Below are positions 35,295 through 43,092 of a stretch of 64,000 bases of DNA, one piece after another. The first letter of the stretch is position 1; every line of letters begins with the position of its first letter. The stretch covers positions 62,001 to 126,000 of the forward strand of contig NZ_FOCL01000012.1 of the NCBI RefSeq assembly GCF_900110105.1, written 5' to 3'. The notes under the pieces are model-generated. The model did not search any database. It was not told where the DNA came from and worked only from the letters and a program-made list of their open reading frames with translations. Source of the stretch: Mucilaginibacter gossypiicola. Lineage in GTDB: Bacteria; Bacteroidota; Bacteroidia; Sphingobacteriales; Sphingobacteriaceae. A program made the position numbers and the translations under genes.

Positions 35295-35753
35295 TTAAAA
35301 GAATCTCATAAAATCGGCGGGACTGATATGCCTTATCTCAAGAAACACATTATTGAGATGATTAAAATCCGCATCAGTGGTTACAAGCTGCAAGCTTAAA
35401 AGAGCAGCAAGTGATGCTATCCACAAATCATTCTTCCCCATATTACGTGGTGTTTTAAAATCATAATTGGGAAAGGCCGGATTTGACCTTTGAGAAAACG
35501 CGTCAATTTATGCATAGATGTTTACATACAATTGATTAACCTCTATGATATTTACTTCTTCTAAAAAACTATCAAGTAACGCTCGCCTGTTAACACCCCA
35601 ATTATTTCTGAGGGCTATTGATTTAAGCTCAGCCTCTGAAACAACCGAAAGATATAATTGAGCATTGCTTGGGTTAATAAAATTTACAATACCGGCAAAA
35701 TCCTTAGCTCTTATTACATTTAAAACAATGTTAGTATCAAGTAATAAATTCAT
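35295..35753 (-). pseudogene. PIN-domain (VapC-like) toxin interrupted by an in-frame TAA
   Basis: The N-terminal 81 residues (MNLLLDTNIVLNVIRAKDF, active-site Asp at 6, SEAELKSIALRN) end at TAA 35508-35510 after YVNIYA. The same frame then continues for 70 codons as IDAFSQRSNPAFPNYDF, MGKNDLWIASLAALLSLQLV and TTDADFNHLNN, which hold the conserved C-terminal acidic residues of PIN nucleases. Without the stop the protein would be 152 residues, normal for the family, so a single nonsense change (for example from AAA or CAA) has split the gene. The start overlaps the antitoxin stop by one base (TAATG). A sequencing error is the alternative. Confidence 0.85.
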
Positions 35754-35971
35754 TACTTATCCTTATCCATTTGTTTTGTCAAATCATTCCATTCTTCGTC
35801 GGTGAATGGTTCTATTATGGGAGAGTTTTGAAGCGCTTTTATTAATCGCTCCGTGTTTTTATTAGATTTTAAGCTAAAAGCGGTTGTTCCACCTGCAGCC
35901 AACACCTCTTCGGGCGAATGAGTAGGATGGGTTTTAAATGAGCCGCTATTGGTTGAAATATTATGCTTCAT
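35753..35971 (-). CDS. Putative antitoxin partner of the PIN toxin
   Basis: The frame opens at a TTG (35992), but ATG at 35971 gives a 72-residue protein, MKHNISTNSGSFKT. It contains SPEEVLAAGGTTAFSLKSNKN and an acidic helix near the C-terminus (EPFTDEEWNDLTKQMDKDK), which is where such antitoxins usually wrap the toxin. Small size, position upstream and a one-base overlap with a PIN gene support the role. No DNA-binding motif is obvious. It is intact although the toxin is broken. Confidence 0.65.
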   Translation of the reverse strand: MKHNISTNSGSFKTHPTHSPEEVLAAGGTTAFSLKSNKNTERLIKALQNSPIIEPFTDEEWNDLTKQMDKDK

Positions 35972-36013
35972 TGCTTTTTTAGCTTTTATCAAAGATAAAA
36001 AATATTTTACACA

Positions 36014-37006
36014 TCACATATTCAACACCTCATTCCAAATCCTTTCATCAACCGGAATACCTTCCCTTAAATTCTTCTCCCTTGTTCTTAAAGTACCTTC
36101 TCCGGGATAAGAAATTGAAGAACCTTCATATTCAGGCATACTGGTTTTGGTATAATCAATAATTTCGTTGATCAGGCTTTCTGTATGTTCGCTACCATCA
36201 GACCTGATGCAAATAAACACCTGGGAAATACCTGATTCATGCTCACTTTTAGTTATCTCGGCAGTAGACTTGCCCCCGCTTAATACAGTTGCTAACACAT
36301 CCAACACCAACGACAGCCCCGATCCTTTCCAAAAACCAACTGGTAAAATCCGCTTCGATTTTAATATAGCAGCAGCATCGTTACTAAGTTTCCCATCATC
36401 ATCATAACCGCCCGGTAGCGGAAGCGGCTCGTTGTTATTAGCAGCATATTGCTTCAGCTTCCCAACAGCATATTGGGATATGGCCATATCCAAAACAACA
36501 TGTCCATTTTTACGGGGTACAGCAATAACCAGCGGATTATTACCAAGCCGCGGGCTAACACCTCCCCAGGGTGGCAGATTAGCAATAGTATTTGTGAATG
36601 ATATACTGATAAAACCTCCTTCTGCAGCCTGCCAGCCATAAGTACCGCCACGCATCCAATGGTTGGTGTTTTTTATTGCCACACAGCCAATACCATGCGC
36701 GGTAGCAAGCTCCATTGCCCGGCTCATGGCCAAACGCGCGTTTAATATTCCCGGCCCAAGCTTGCCATCCCATTGTTCAATAGCGCCAAAAGCGGTTAAC
36801 TTAACGGCATCGGCATTGATATTTATAAGACCATCTTTAACATATTTAATAAAAACAGGGAAACGGTTTAGGCCATGGGTATAAACTCCATCCCTGCTGT
36901 TTTCGGCAAAAATAGTTGCTATTACTTCGGCTTTATCTTCAGCAAAAGCAAGTTCTGATAACACTCTTTTAAATTCTGCTTTAAGTTTTTCAAACGGAAC
37001 AAGCAT
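36014..37006 (-). CDS. dlgD: 3-dehydro-L-gulonate 2-dehydrogenase (Ldh/YiaK family)
   Basis: The 330-residue NAD(P)H-dependent enzyme belongs to the malate/L-lactate dehydrogenase type II fold. It closely follows Escherichia coli YiaK along its length: GVYTHGLNRFPVFI (active-site His in THG), FGAIEQWDG, NTNHWMRGGTYGWQAAEGG and LPVGFWKGSGLSLVLD. YiaK reduces 2,3-diketo-L-gulonate. Other pathway genes are absent here, so the physiological substrate may differ. Confidence 0.85.
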   Translation of the reverse strand: MLVPFEKLKAEFKRVLSELAFAEDKAEVIATIFAENSRDGVYTHGLNRFPVFIKYVKDGLININADAVKLTAFGAIEQWDGKLGPGILNARLAMSRAMELATAHGIGCVAIKNTNHWMRGGTYGWQAAEGGFISISFTNTIANLPPWGGVSPRLGNNPLVIAVPRKNGHVVLDMAISQYAVGKLKQYAANNNEPLPLPGGYDDDGKLSNDAAAILKSKRILPVGFWKGSGLSLVLDVLATVLSGGKSTAEITKSEHESGISQVFICIRSDGSEHTESLINEIIDYTKTSMPEYEGSSISYPGEGTLRTREKNLREGIPVDERIWNEVLNM

Positions 37007-37077
37007 AGATTTTGAAATAATTTTTATTTATAACGTTTATTACAGTGTACTGATGCAAGGTAATCAACCATAATTTA

Positions 37078-37085
37078 TAATTTTG
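37078..37085 (+). promoter_or_regulatory. -7 promoter box TAATTTTG before the 37097 gene
   Basis: An exact TAnnTTTG match only 12 bases upstream of the ATG, giving a very short leader. Confidence 0.45.
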
Positions 37086-37096
37086 CCTTTAAGTAA

Positions 37097-37603
37097 ATGA
37101 AAAGAACTCCGCTGTTGTTTTTCCTGTTTGTAATAAGCGTTGCGCTGATTGTTAATTCATGCAAGAAAGATAACTTAAGCCACATACCTGCTTTAATGGC
37201 TGGAAAATGGCAACTTGCCTCCATAACCGTCACTAATTATGTTGGTGACGCCCAAATTTCGTTAGACACGTTAAACCAAACATGTAATATTATCCAGCAT
37301 TTTACATTCAATGCCGATAATTCATGCAATTACACCAACTTTCAATGCAATGCCGATTCAACGGTAGGCCGCTGGTCGCTTTCGGACAATAAACTATTTT
37401 TAATTTCAGATATGGTTTGTAAAGACACAACCAAATCTTCTGGCGGTACCTCAAAGCCATTTGCAAACAGTAAAATAGTTACCTTAGGTAATTATTCGCT
37501 GGTATTGGAAACGGGGGATGTTGAACCTAATTATTCGGCAACAAAAAAACGACGCATTATGCGCTACGGGTTTATCAGGCAAAAAACAACCTCAACCCAA
37601 TAG
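37097..37603 (+). CDS. Lipocalin-like lipoprotein, function unknown
   Basis: The 168-residue protein has a lipoprotein signal (ALIVNSCKKDN, Cys at 22). The body starts MAGKWQLASITVTN, and TVGRWSLSDNKLFLIS fits the lipocalin-like domain widespread in Bacteroidota. A similar small lipoprotein lies on the other side of purN (38301-38696). The ligand is unknown. Confidence 0.7.
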   Translation: MKRTPLLFFLFVISVALIVNSCKKDNLSHIPALMAGKWQLASITVTNYVGDAQISLDTLNQTCNIIQHFTFNADNSCNYTNFQCNADSTVGRWSLSDNKLFLISDMVCKDTTKSSGGTSKPFANSKIVTLGNYSLVLETGDVEPNYSATKKRRIMRYGFIRQKTTSTQ

Positions 37604-37718
37604 CATAAAATATTTTCGAATTGTAAAAATGGTTTTATTATAATAGTTTCAATTCCAAGTAAACAATCAGCCCGATGAAACTATTGTAGCTTCATCTCCG
37701 TTGAAAAACATATTATCG

Positions 37719-38297
37719 ATGAAAAAAAGAATTGCCATTTTCGCTTCAGGTTCCGGATCAAACGCTCAAAAATTAATGGAGCATTTTAAACGCAATGCCG
37801 ATGCCGAAGTTGTACTGATACTTACCAATAACCCGCAAGCTTACGTTTTGCAACGCGCCGATAATTTTGAAGTACCCTCGCACATTTTTGGCCGCCACGA
37901 ATTTTATGAAACGGATGATGTTATCCGCCTGTTAAAAAACCTGCAGGTTGACCTGATTGTACTTGCCGGCTTTTTGTGGCTTGTACCGCAATCTTTATTA
38001 AAAGCATTCCCTAATAAGATCATCAACCTGCACCCCGCCCTGTTGCCAAAATACGGCGGTAAAGGCATGTATGGCGATAATGTTCACCGCAAAGTATTAG
38101 AGGATAAAGAAGAAGAAAGCGGTATCACCATCCACTTCGTTAACGAAAACTTTGATGAAGGCGAGATCATCCACCAGTCAAAATTCAAAATAGAACCCGG
38201 CGACACACTTGAGATCGTAAAATTTAAAGGGCAACAGTTAGAGCATAACCATTTCCCTAAAGTGGTTGAAGCACTGCTTAAAAAGATGAAAAGCTGA
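37719..38297 (+). CDS. purN: Phosphoribosylglycinamide formyltransferase
   Basis: ATG at 37719 gives MKKRIAIFASGSGSNAQ, the standard start; the frame opens at a TTG 18 bases earlier. The 192-residue enzyme transfers the formyl group of 10-formyltetrahydrofolate in purine synthesis. INLHPALLPKYGGKGMYG carries the catalytic Asn and His, and the VNENFDEGEIIHQ segment carries the catalytic Asp. purH lies 0.5 kb downstream on the same strand, interrupted by an opposing lipoprotein gene. Confidence 0.95.
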   Translation: MKKRIAIFASGSGSNAQKLMEHFKRNADAEVVLILTNNPQAYVLQRADNFEVPSHIFGRHEFYETDDVIRLLKNLQVDLIVLAGFLWLVPQSLLKAFPNKIINLHPALLPKYGGKGMYGDNVHRKVLEDKEEESGITIHFVNENFDEGEIIHQSKFKIEPGDTLEIVKFKGQQLEHNHFPKVVEALLKKMKS

Positions 38298-38300
38298 TTT

Positions 38301-38696
38301 TTACTTACTCAATTTAACAAACTGATCAGTGCAACCTTCTGTACACATTACAGGACCAGCAGGGCTCATGTTTAGCAAACTGTCTTTTATTTTATACCTA
38401 TAATCTTCGAACTGTGAATTATCGGCATTTTTTAGCGTAATAGTTATGCTGTCCTTCAAAATATATCGCGTAAATTGAGGATACACTGTTCCGCTTACTT
38501 TCCCGTTGCTATTGAAAATGATATAGTCATTAGAATTGGCTTCAACCCATTGGCCTGGCCCCCCGTTACTCATAAACCGACGGGCTATCTTCCATTTGCC
38601 GTTTAAAGATTCGCCTGCAGCTGAGGTGTTTTCTTTTTTGCAGCCCAAACTTTGAATAATAACTATTCCAATTAATAAGGTGATAAGGTGTTTCAT
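38301..38696 (-). CDS. Lipocalin-like lipoprotein, function unknown
   Basis: ATG at 38696 gives MKHLITLLIGIVIIQSLGCKKEN with a lipidated cysteine near 19; the frame extends to 38729 without a better start. The 131-residue protein begins its domain LNGKWKIARRFMSNG. It resembles the 37097 gene product in size, signal and the GKW opening. It converges with purN, with stop codons 3 bp apart. Confidence 0.65.
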   Translation of the reverse strand: MKHLITLLIGIVIIQSLGCKKENTSAAGESLNGKWKIARRFMSNGGPGQWVEANSNDYIIFNSNGKVSGTVYPQFTRYILKDSITITLKNADNSQFEDYRYKIKDSLLNMSPAGPVMCTEGCTDQFVKLSK

Positions 38697-38804
38697 TGCA
38701 TTTGTTTTTTTATAGTTACGCATTCTCAACAGCTAACGCTACAGCAGTGTTAATTTTCTAAAACTTATCTCTAATTATCTAATCACCAATTAACTAAATA
38801 TCAC

Positions 38805-38812
38805 TACCTTTG
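38805..38812 (+). promoter_or_regulatory. -7 promoter box TACCTTTG of purH
   Basis: An exact TAnnTTTG match 22 bases before the purH ATG at 38835. Confidence 0.6.
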
Positions 38813-38834
38813 CGGCTCAAAAAACAGCGTGTAC

Positions 38835-40361
38835 ATGAGCCAGTCAGTTCAAATAAAAAATGCTTTAATTTCTGTTTATTACAAAGATAATTTAGAGCCC
38901 ATCATTCATGAGTTAAACCGCCTTGGTGTAAATATCTATTCAACCGGTGGTACCGAAACTTTTATCCGCGATTTAGGTGTAAATGTGATCCCGGTTGAGG
39001 ACCTTACCTCATATCCTTCAATCCTGGGTGGCCGTGTTAAAACCCTGCACCCTAAGGTTTTCGGTGGTATTTTAACCCGCAGAGATCATGATGGTGATAA
39101 ACAGCAAATAGCACAATACGAAATTCCTGAAATTGATTTGGTGATTGTTGATCTGTACCCGTTTGAAGAAACCGTAGCATCAGGTGCCAGCGCCGAAGAT
39201 ATTATCGAAAAGATCGATATCGGCGGCATTTCTTTGATCCGCGCAGCTGCAAAAAACTTTAAAGATGTAGTGATCGTAGCATCAAAAGATGACTACTCCG
39301 GCCTGGAAAATATCCTAAAAACACAGGATGGTGTTACCACAATTGATCAGCGCCGCTCATTTGCCCAAAAAGCATTCAACATATCGTCAAACTACGATAC
39401 ACATATTTTCAACTATTTTAACGAAGCCGAGCCGCTTCCGGTATTTAAACAAAGTATCCAAACCAGCCAGGTTTTACGTTACGGCGAAAACCCGCATCAG
39501 AAAGGTACATTTTATGGCAACCTCGATGCCATGTTCAATAAATTGAACGGCAAAGAGCTCTCATACAACAACCTGGTTGACGTTGACGCTGCTGTTGCTA
39601 TCATCGATGAGTTTACCGAACCTACCATCGCTATCCTTAAACATACCAATGCCTGTGGTGTAGCTACCCGCTCAACCATTAAACAAGCATGGGTTGATGC
39701 TTTGGCTTGCGACCCTGTTTCTGCCTTTGGCGGTGTAATTATTGCCAATGCCGAGATCGACGCTGAAACAGCTACCGAGATCGACAAATTATTTTATGAA
39801 GTGCTGATCGCTCCGGCGTTTACAGACGAGGCTGTAAAAATCCTTTCAGGAAAAAAGAACCGCATCCTGTTGGTTCGTCAGCCGGTTGAACTGCCTGTTA
39901 AACATTTCAAAACTTTATTGAACGGTGTAATTGAGCAGGATAAAGACGCGGTTATTGAAGGTCCGGCCCAAATGACCACCGTTACAGAAAAAGCTCCTAC
40001 TGAAGCTGAGTTGAAAGACCTGTACTTCGCTAACAAAATTGTAAAACATACCAAATCAAACACTATCGTGTTTGCTAAAAATAATCAGCTAATGGCGAGC
40101 GGAGTAGGTCAAACATCAAGGGTTGATGCGCTCAAACAAGCCGTGATCAAGGCACAAAGTTTTGGCTTCGACCTGAACGGCGCAGTAATGGCATCTGACG
40201 CGTTCTTCCCGTTCCCTGATTGTGCCGAACTGGCCGCCGAAGCAGGCATCACTGCCATTTTACAACCGGGCGGTTCAATTAATGACAAGCTTTCGGTTGC
40301 CATGTGCAACGAAAAAGGTTTAGCGATGGTGACTACCGGAGTTCGTCATTTTAAACACTAA
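38835..40361 (+). CDS. purH: Bifunctional AICAR formyltransferase/IMP cyclohydrolase
   Basis: ATG at 38835 (MSQSVQIKNALISVYYKD) is preferred to the GTG six bases upstream. The 508-residue enzyme performs the last two steps of IMP synthesis. The N-terminal cyclohydrolase domain has STGGTETFIRDLG and GGRVKTLHPKVFGGIL. The C-terminal transformylase has LRYGENPHQKGTFY, ILKHTNACGVA with the catalytic Lys-His, and SDAFFPFPDCAELAAEAG. Confidence 0.97.
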   Translation: MSQSVQIKNALISVYYKDNLEPIIHELNRLGVNIYSTGGTETFIRDLGVNVIPVEDLTSYPSILGGRVKTLHPKVFGGILTRRDHDGDKQQIAQYEIPEIDLVIVDLYPFEETVASGASAEDIIEKIDIGGISLIRAAAKNFKDVVIVASKDDYSGLENILKTQDGVTTIDQRRSFAQKAFNISSNYDTHIFNYFNEAEPLPVFKQSIQTSQVLRYGENPHQKGTFYGNLDAMFNKLNGKELSYNNLVDVDAAVAIIDEFTEPTIAILKHTNACGVATRSTIKQAWVDALACDPVSAFGGVIIANAEIDAETATEIDKLFYEVLIAPAFTDEAVKILSGKKNRILLVRQPVELPVKHFKTLLNGVIEQDKDAVIEGPAQMTTVTEKAPTEAELKDLYFANKIVKHTKSNTIVFAKNNQLMASGVGQTSRVDALKQAVIKAQSFGFDLNGAVMASDAFFPFPDCAELAAEAGITAILQPGGSINDKLSVAMCNEKGLAMVTTGVRHFKH

Positions 40362-40367
40362 TTTTAA

Positions 40368-40501
40368 AGGTTGACCGGGGTGATTAGGTGAGTAGTTTAT
40401 TAGGTTAAAAACGTTTGATTGAAGAGTAGAGATTGATTTGGTGAAAAGGGAAAATGTTTCTAACCTGTTTTAACTTAATTTACCTGTAAATCCGGTCAAC
40501 C
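40368..40501. repeat. Long imperfect stem-loop between purH and mreB
   Basis: GGTTGACCGG at 40368-40377 pairs with CCGGTCAACC at 40492-40501, and inner words (AGGTGAGTAG, GGTTAAAA against TTTTAACTT, TTACCTG) continue the pairing imperfectly. It begins 7 bases after the purH stop codon and may form the 3' end of its transcript. Confidence 0.55.
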
Positions 40502-40634
40502 ACTTAATAAATAAGCTCTATCAACCCAACCTCAACACAATAAATGTGATTTTTTAACGCTTAAGTTTGCAAAATGCTAAACTATTTAAGCGTATTTTTA
40601 TAAACTTTGCATAACATACTGAAAGAAATACCAG

Positions 40635-41657
40635 ATGGGTTTATTTAACTTTTTTACACAAGAAATTGCTATCGATTTAGGTACAGCAAATACCCTCATT
40701 ATACATAACGATAAAGTTGTTGTTGACGAACCCTCGATCGTGGCGTTCGACAGAACAACCAATAAAGTGATCGCAATTGGTCGTCAGGCCATGCAAATGG
40801 AAGGTAAAACGCACGATAATATCCGTACCGTGCGCCCGCTTAAAGACGGTGTAATTGCCGACTTTAACGCTGCCGAGCACATGATCCGCGGGATGATCAA
40901 AATGATTAACCAGGGCAAGGGATGGTTCTTTCCATCGCTGCGTATGGTGATCTGTATCCCTTCGGGTATTACCGAGGTTGAGAAACGTGCAGTGCGTGAC
41001 TCGGCCGAGATTGCCGGCGCTAAAGAGGTTTACCTTATCCACGAGCCAATGGCAGCTGCCGTAGGTATCGGTATCGACGTGGAAGAGCCGATGGGCAACA
41101 TGATCATCGATATCGGTGGTGGTACTACCGAAATTGCCGTTATCGCTTTATCAGGTATCGTGTGCGATCAGTCGATCCGTGTTGCGGGTGATAACTTTGA
41201 TTCGGACATTGTTCAATATATCCGTCGCCAGCATAATATCATGATTGGCGATCGTACTGCCGAAAAAATTAAAATTGAGGTTGGCGCTGCCCTTCCTGAG
41301 TTGAGCGAGCCGCCGGGTGATTTTGCAGTACAAGGCCGTGACCTGATGACAGGTGTGCCAAAACAGATCATGGTATCGTACACCGAAATTGCGCATTGTT
41401 TGGATAAATCAATCTCAAAGATTGAAGAAGCGATATTGAAAGCATTGGAGATCACCCCTCCCGAGCTTTCGGCCGATATTTACCAAACCGGTATCTATTT
41501 AACCGGTGGCGGTGCATTATTGCGCGGCCTGGATAAGCGTGTGGCAGCCAAAACCAAACTTCCTGTTCACGTTGCCGAAGACCCACTTCGCGCCGTAGTA
41601 CGCGGAACCGGCACCGCCCTTAAAAACATCGGGAACTTTAAATTTTTAATGCAATAG
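40635..41657 (+). CDS. mreB: Rod shape-determining protein MreB
   Basis: The 340-residue actin-like ATPase forms membrane-bound filaments that steer lateral wall synthesis. The phosphate 1 loop AIDLGTANTLI, phosphate 2 IIDIGGGTTEIAVIA and adenosine motif IYLTGGGALLRGLD are all present. It heads mreB-mreC-mreD-mrdA-rodA. Confidence 0.97.
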   Translation: MGLFNFFTQEIAIDLGTANTLIIHNDKVVVDEPSIVAFDRTTNKVIAIGRQAMQMEGKTHDNIRTVRPLKDGVIADFNAAEHMIRGMIKMINQGKGWFFPSLRMVICIPSGITEVEKRAVRDSAEIAGAKEVYLIHEPMAAAVGIGIDVEEPMGNMIIDIGGGTTEIAVIALSGIVCDQSIRVAGDNFDSDIVQYIRRQHNIMIGDRTAEKIKIEVGAALPELSEPPGDFAVQGRDLMTGVPKQIMVSYTEIAHCLDKSISKIEEAILKALEITPPELSADIYQTGIYLTGGGALLRGLDKRVAAKTKLPVHVAEDPLRAVVRGTGTALKNIGNFKFLMQ

Positions 41658-41661
41658 TTTA

Positions 41662-41745
41662 GTGAGTGGTGAGTAGAGGATAAGTGAGTGGTTAACTGCT
41701 CATTCATACAACTACTCACTACTCACCATTCAACAACTCACTGAT
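41662..41745. repeat. Self-complementary GTGAGTAG / CTACTCAC word array between mreB and mreC
   Basis: GTGAGTGGTGAGTAG followed by GTGAGTGG lies opposite CTACTCACTACTCACC and CAACTCAC. The array folds into an imperfect stem and fills the whole mreB-mreC gap, where it could cause partial termination or processing within the operon. Confidence 0.6.
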
Positions 41746-41747
41746 CA

Positions 41748-42581
41748 ATGCGTAACCTTTGGATATTTATAACTAAGTATAACGCGTTTTTTTTATTCCT
41801 GATTTTTGAGATTAGCTCGCTGCTTATTTATATCAAATACAACTCATTTCAAAAGGCATCTTTTATTAATTCAACCAGCAAGGTAACAGGTACACTGTAC
41901 AGCCAGGTTGATGCATTAAAAGAGTATCTCTCGTTAAAAGAAACCAATGACAGCCTTGCCCGCGAAAATGCAAAGCTTCGGGGCCAGCTCAAAGTATCCA
42001 TGTATGTTGATAGCGTTGAAAAGCACAAGGTTAATGATACTGTTTACAAACAGCAGTACAGTTATATTGTAGCCAAAGTCATCAATAACTCTTTCAATAA
42101 ACGCAGCAACTACATTACTATTAACCGGGGCAGCAGGGATGGCATACAAAAAGATATGGGTGTAATAACCGGGGCCGGTGTTGTAGGCCAGGTTATTGAT
42201 GTAACCGATCATTTAGCTATTATCCAATCGGTTTTACATAAAAACACCCGGTTTAGCGCCATGCTGGCAAGTACTAAGGATATAGGCTCCTTTGTATGGG
42301 GCAATGACCTTGATCCGCACAGAGGGGTATTGATTGATATACAGAATAACGCACAGCCTAAAATAGGCGAAACGGTGGTTACCTCTGGCTATTCACTTTT
42401 CCCTACAGGCATACCTTTTGGCAAAATTACTAACCTGCATGCCAAAGGCGGCGGTTTGCTTATTAATGTTGAGGTGGCTTTAGCTGTTGATTTTACAAAG
42501 CTTCAATACGTTTACGTGGTAAATAACAAATTTGCAGGTGAACAAACGGGACTGGAGGCCGTACAAAACAAAAATGAGTAG
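41748..42581 (+). CDS. mreC: Rod shape-determining protein MreC
   Basis: The 277-residue protein has one N-terminal membrane helix (FFLFLIFEISSLLIYI), a coiled-coil (about 60-85, LSLKETNDSLARENAKLRGQL), then the periplasmic beta-barrel pair (YIVAKVINNSFNKRSNYITINRGSRDGIQKDMGVI). It links MreB to PBP2 and RodA. It overlaps mreD by 8 bases. Confidence 0.94.
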   Translation: MRNLWIFITKYNAFFLFLIFEISSLLIYIKYNSFQKASFINSTSKVTGTLYSQVDALKEYLSLKETNDSLARENAKLRGQLKVSMYVDSVEKHKVNDTVYKQQYSYIVAKVINNSFNKRSNYITINRGSRDGIQKDMGVITGAGVVGQVIDVTDHLAIIQSVLHKNTRFSAMLASTKDIGSFVWGNDLDPHRGVLIDIQNNAQPKIGETVVTSGYSLFPTGIPFGKITNLHAKGGGLLINVEVALAVDFTKLQYVYVVNNKFAGEQTGLEAVQNKNE

Positions 42582-43092
42582 GACTATCCTTGTTAATCTC
42601 GCCAGGTTTATTGTGCTGGTTTTTATGCAGGTTTTCCTGTTAAAAAACATCACGTTCTATAATCTCGCTACGCCATATTTTTATATACTGTTCATCCTGC
42701 TGCTTCCGTTTGAGGTTCCCAATCCTTTACTTTTTGTACTGGCTTTTGTAACAGGACTTTGTATCGATGCCTTTTATGACACACCGGGCCTGCACGCCGC
42801 AGCCTGTGTTGTACTGGCCCTTGTGCGTGTTTTATTCATTAGCATAACCGTACAAAAAGATGGCTTTGACAATGAGCCGGAACCCACATTGAGCATCATG
42901 GGTTTCCGCTGGTTTTTTACCTATGTTTTGATACTCACTTTATTCCACCATTTTTTCCTGCTTAATTTAGAGGTTTTTAGTTTTTCTGAAATACAATACA
43001 CACTAAGCCGTGTTGTTTTGAGTTCATTGTTTACCGTATTTTTAATACTAATTTCGGGCCTGCTATTTTTCAGAAGGAAAGAACGTAAATGA
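42574..43092 (+). CDS. mreD: Rod shape-determining protein MreD
   Basis: ATG at 42574 (MSRTILVNLARFIVLVFMQ) overlaps the mreC stop and is the natural start; the frame opens 42 bases earlier. The 172-residue inner-membrane protein has about five to six hydrophobic segments, including the MreD-typical FYILFILLLPFEVPNPLLFVLAFVTG (split: FYILFILLLPFEVP, LLFVLAFVTGL). It overlaps mrdA by four bases. Confidence 0.88.
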   Translation: MSRTILVNLARFIVLVFMQVFLLKNITFYNLATPYFYILFILLLPFEVPNPLLFVLAFVTGLCIDAFYDTPGLHAAACVVLALVRVLFISITVQKDGFDNEPEPTLSIMGFRWFFTYVLILTLFHHFFLLNLEVFSFSEIQYTLSRVVLSSLFTVFLILISGLLFFRRKERK

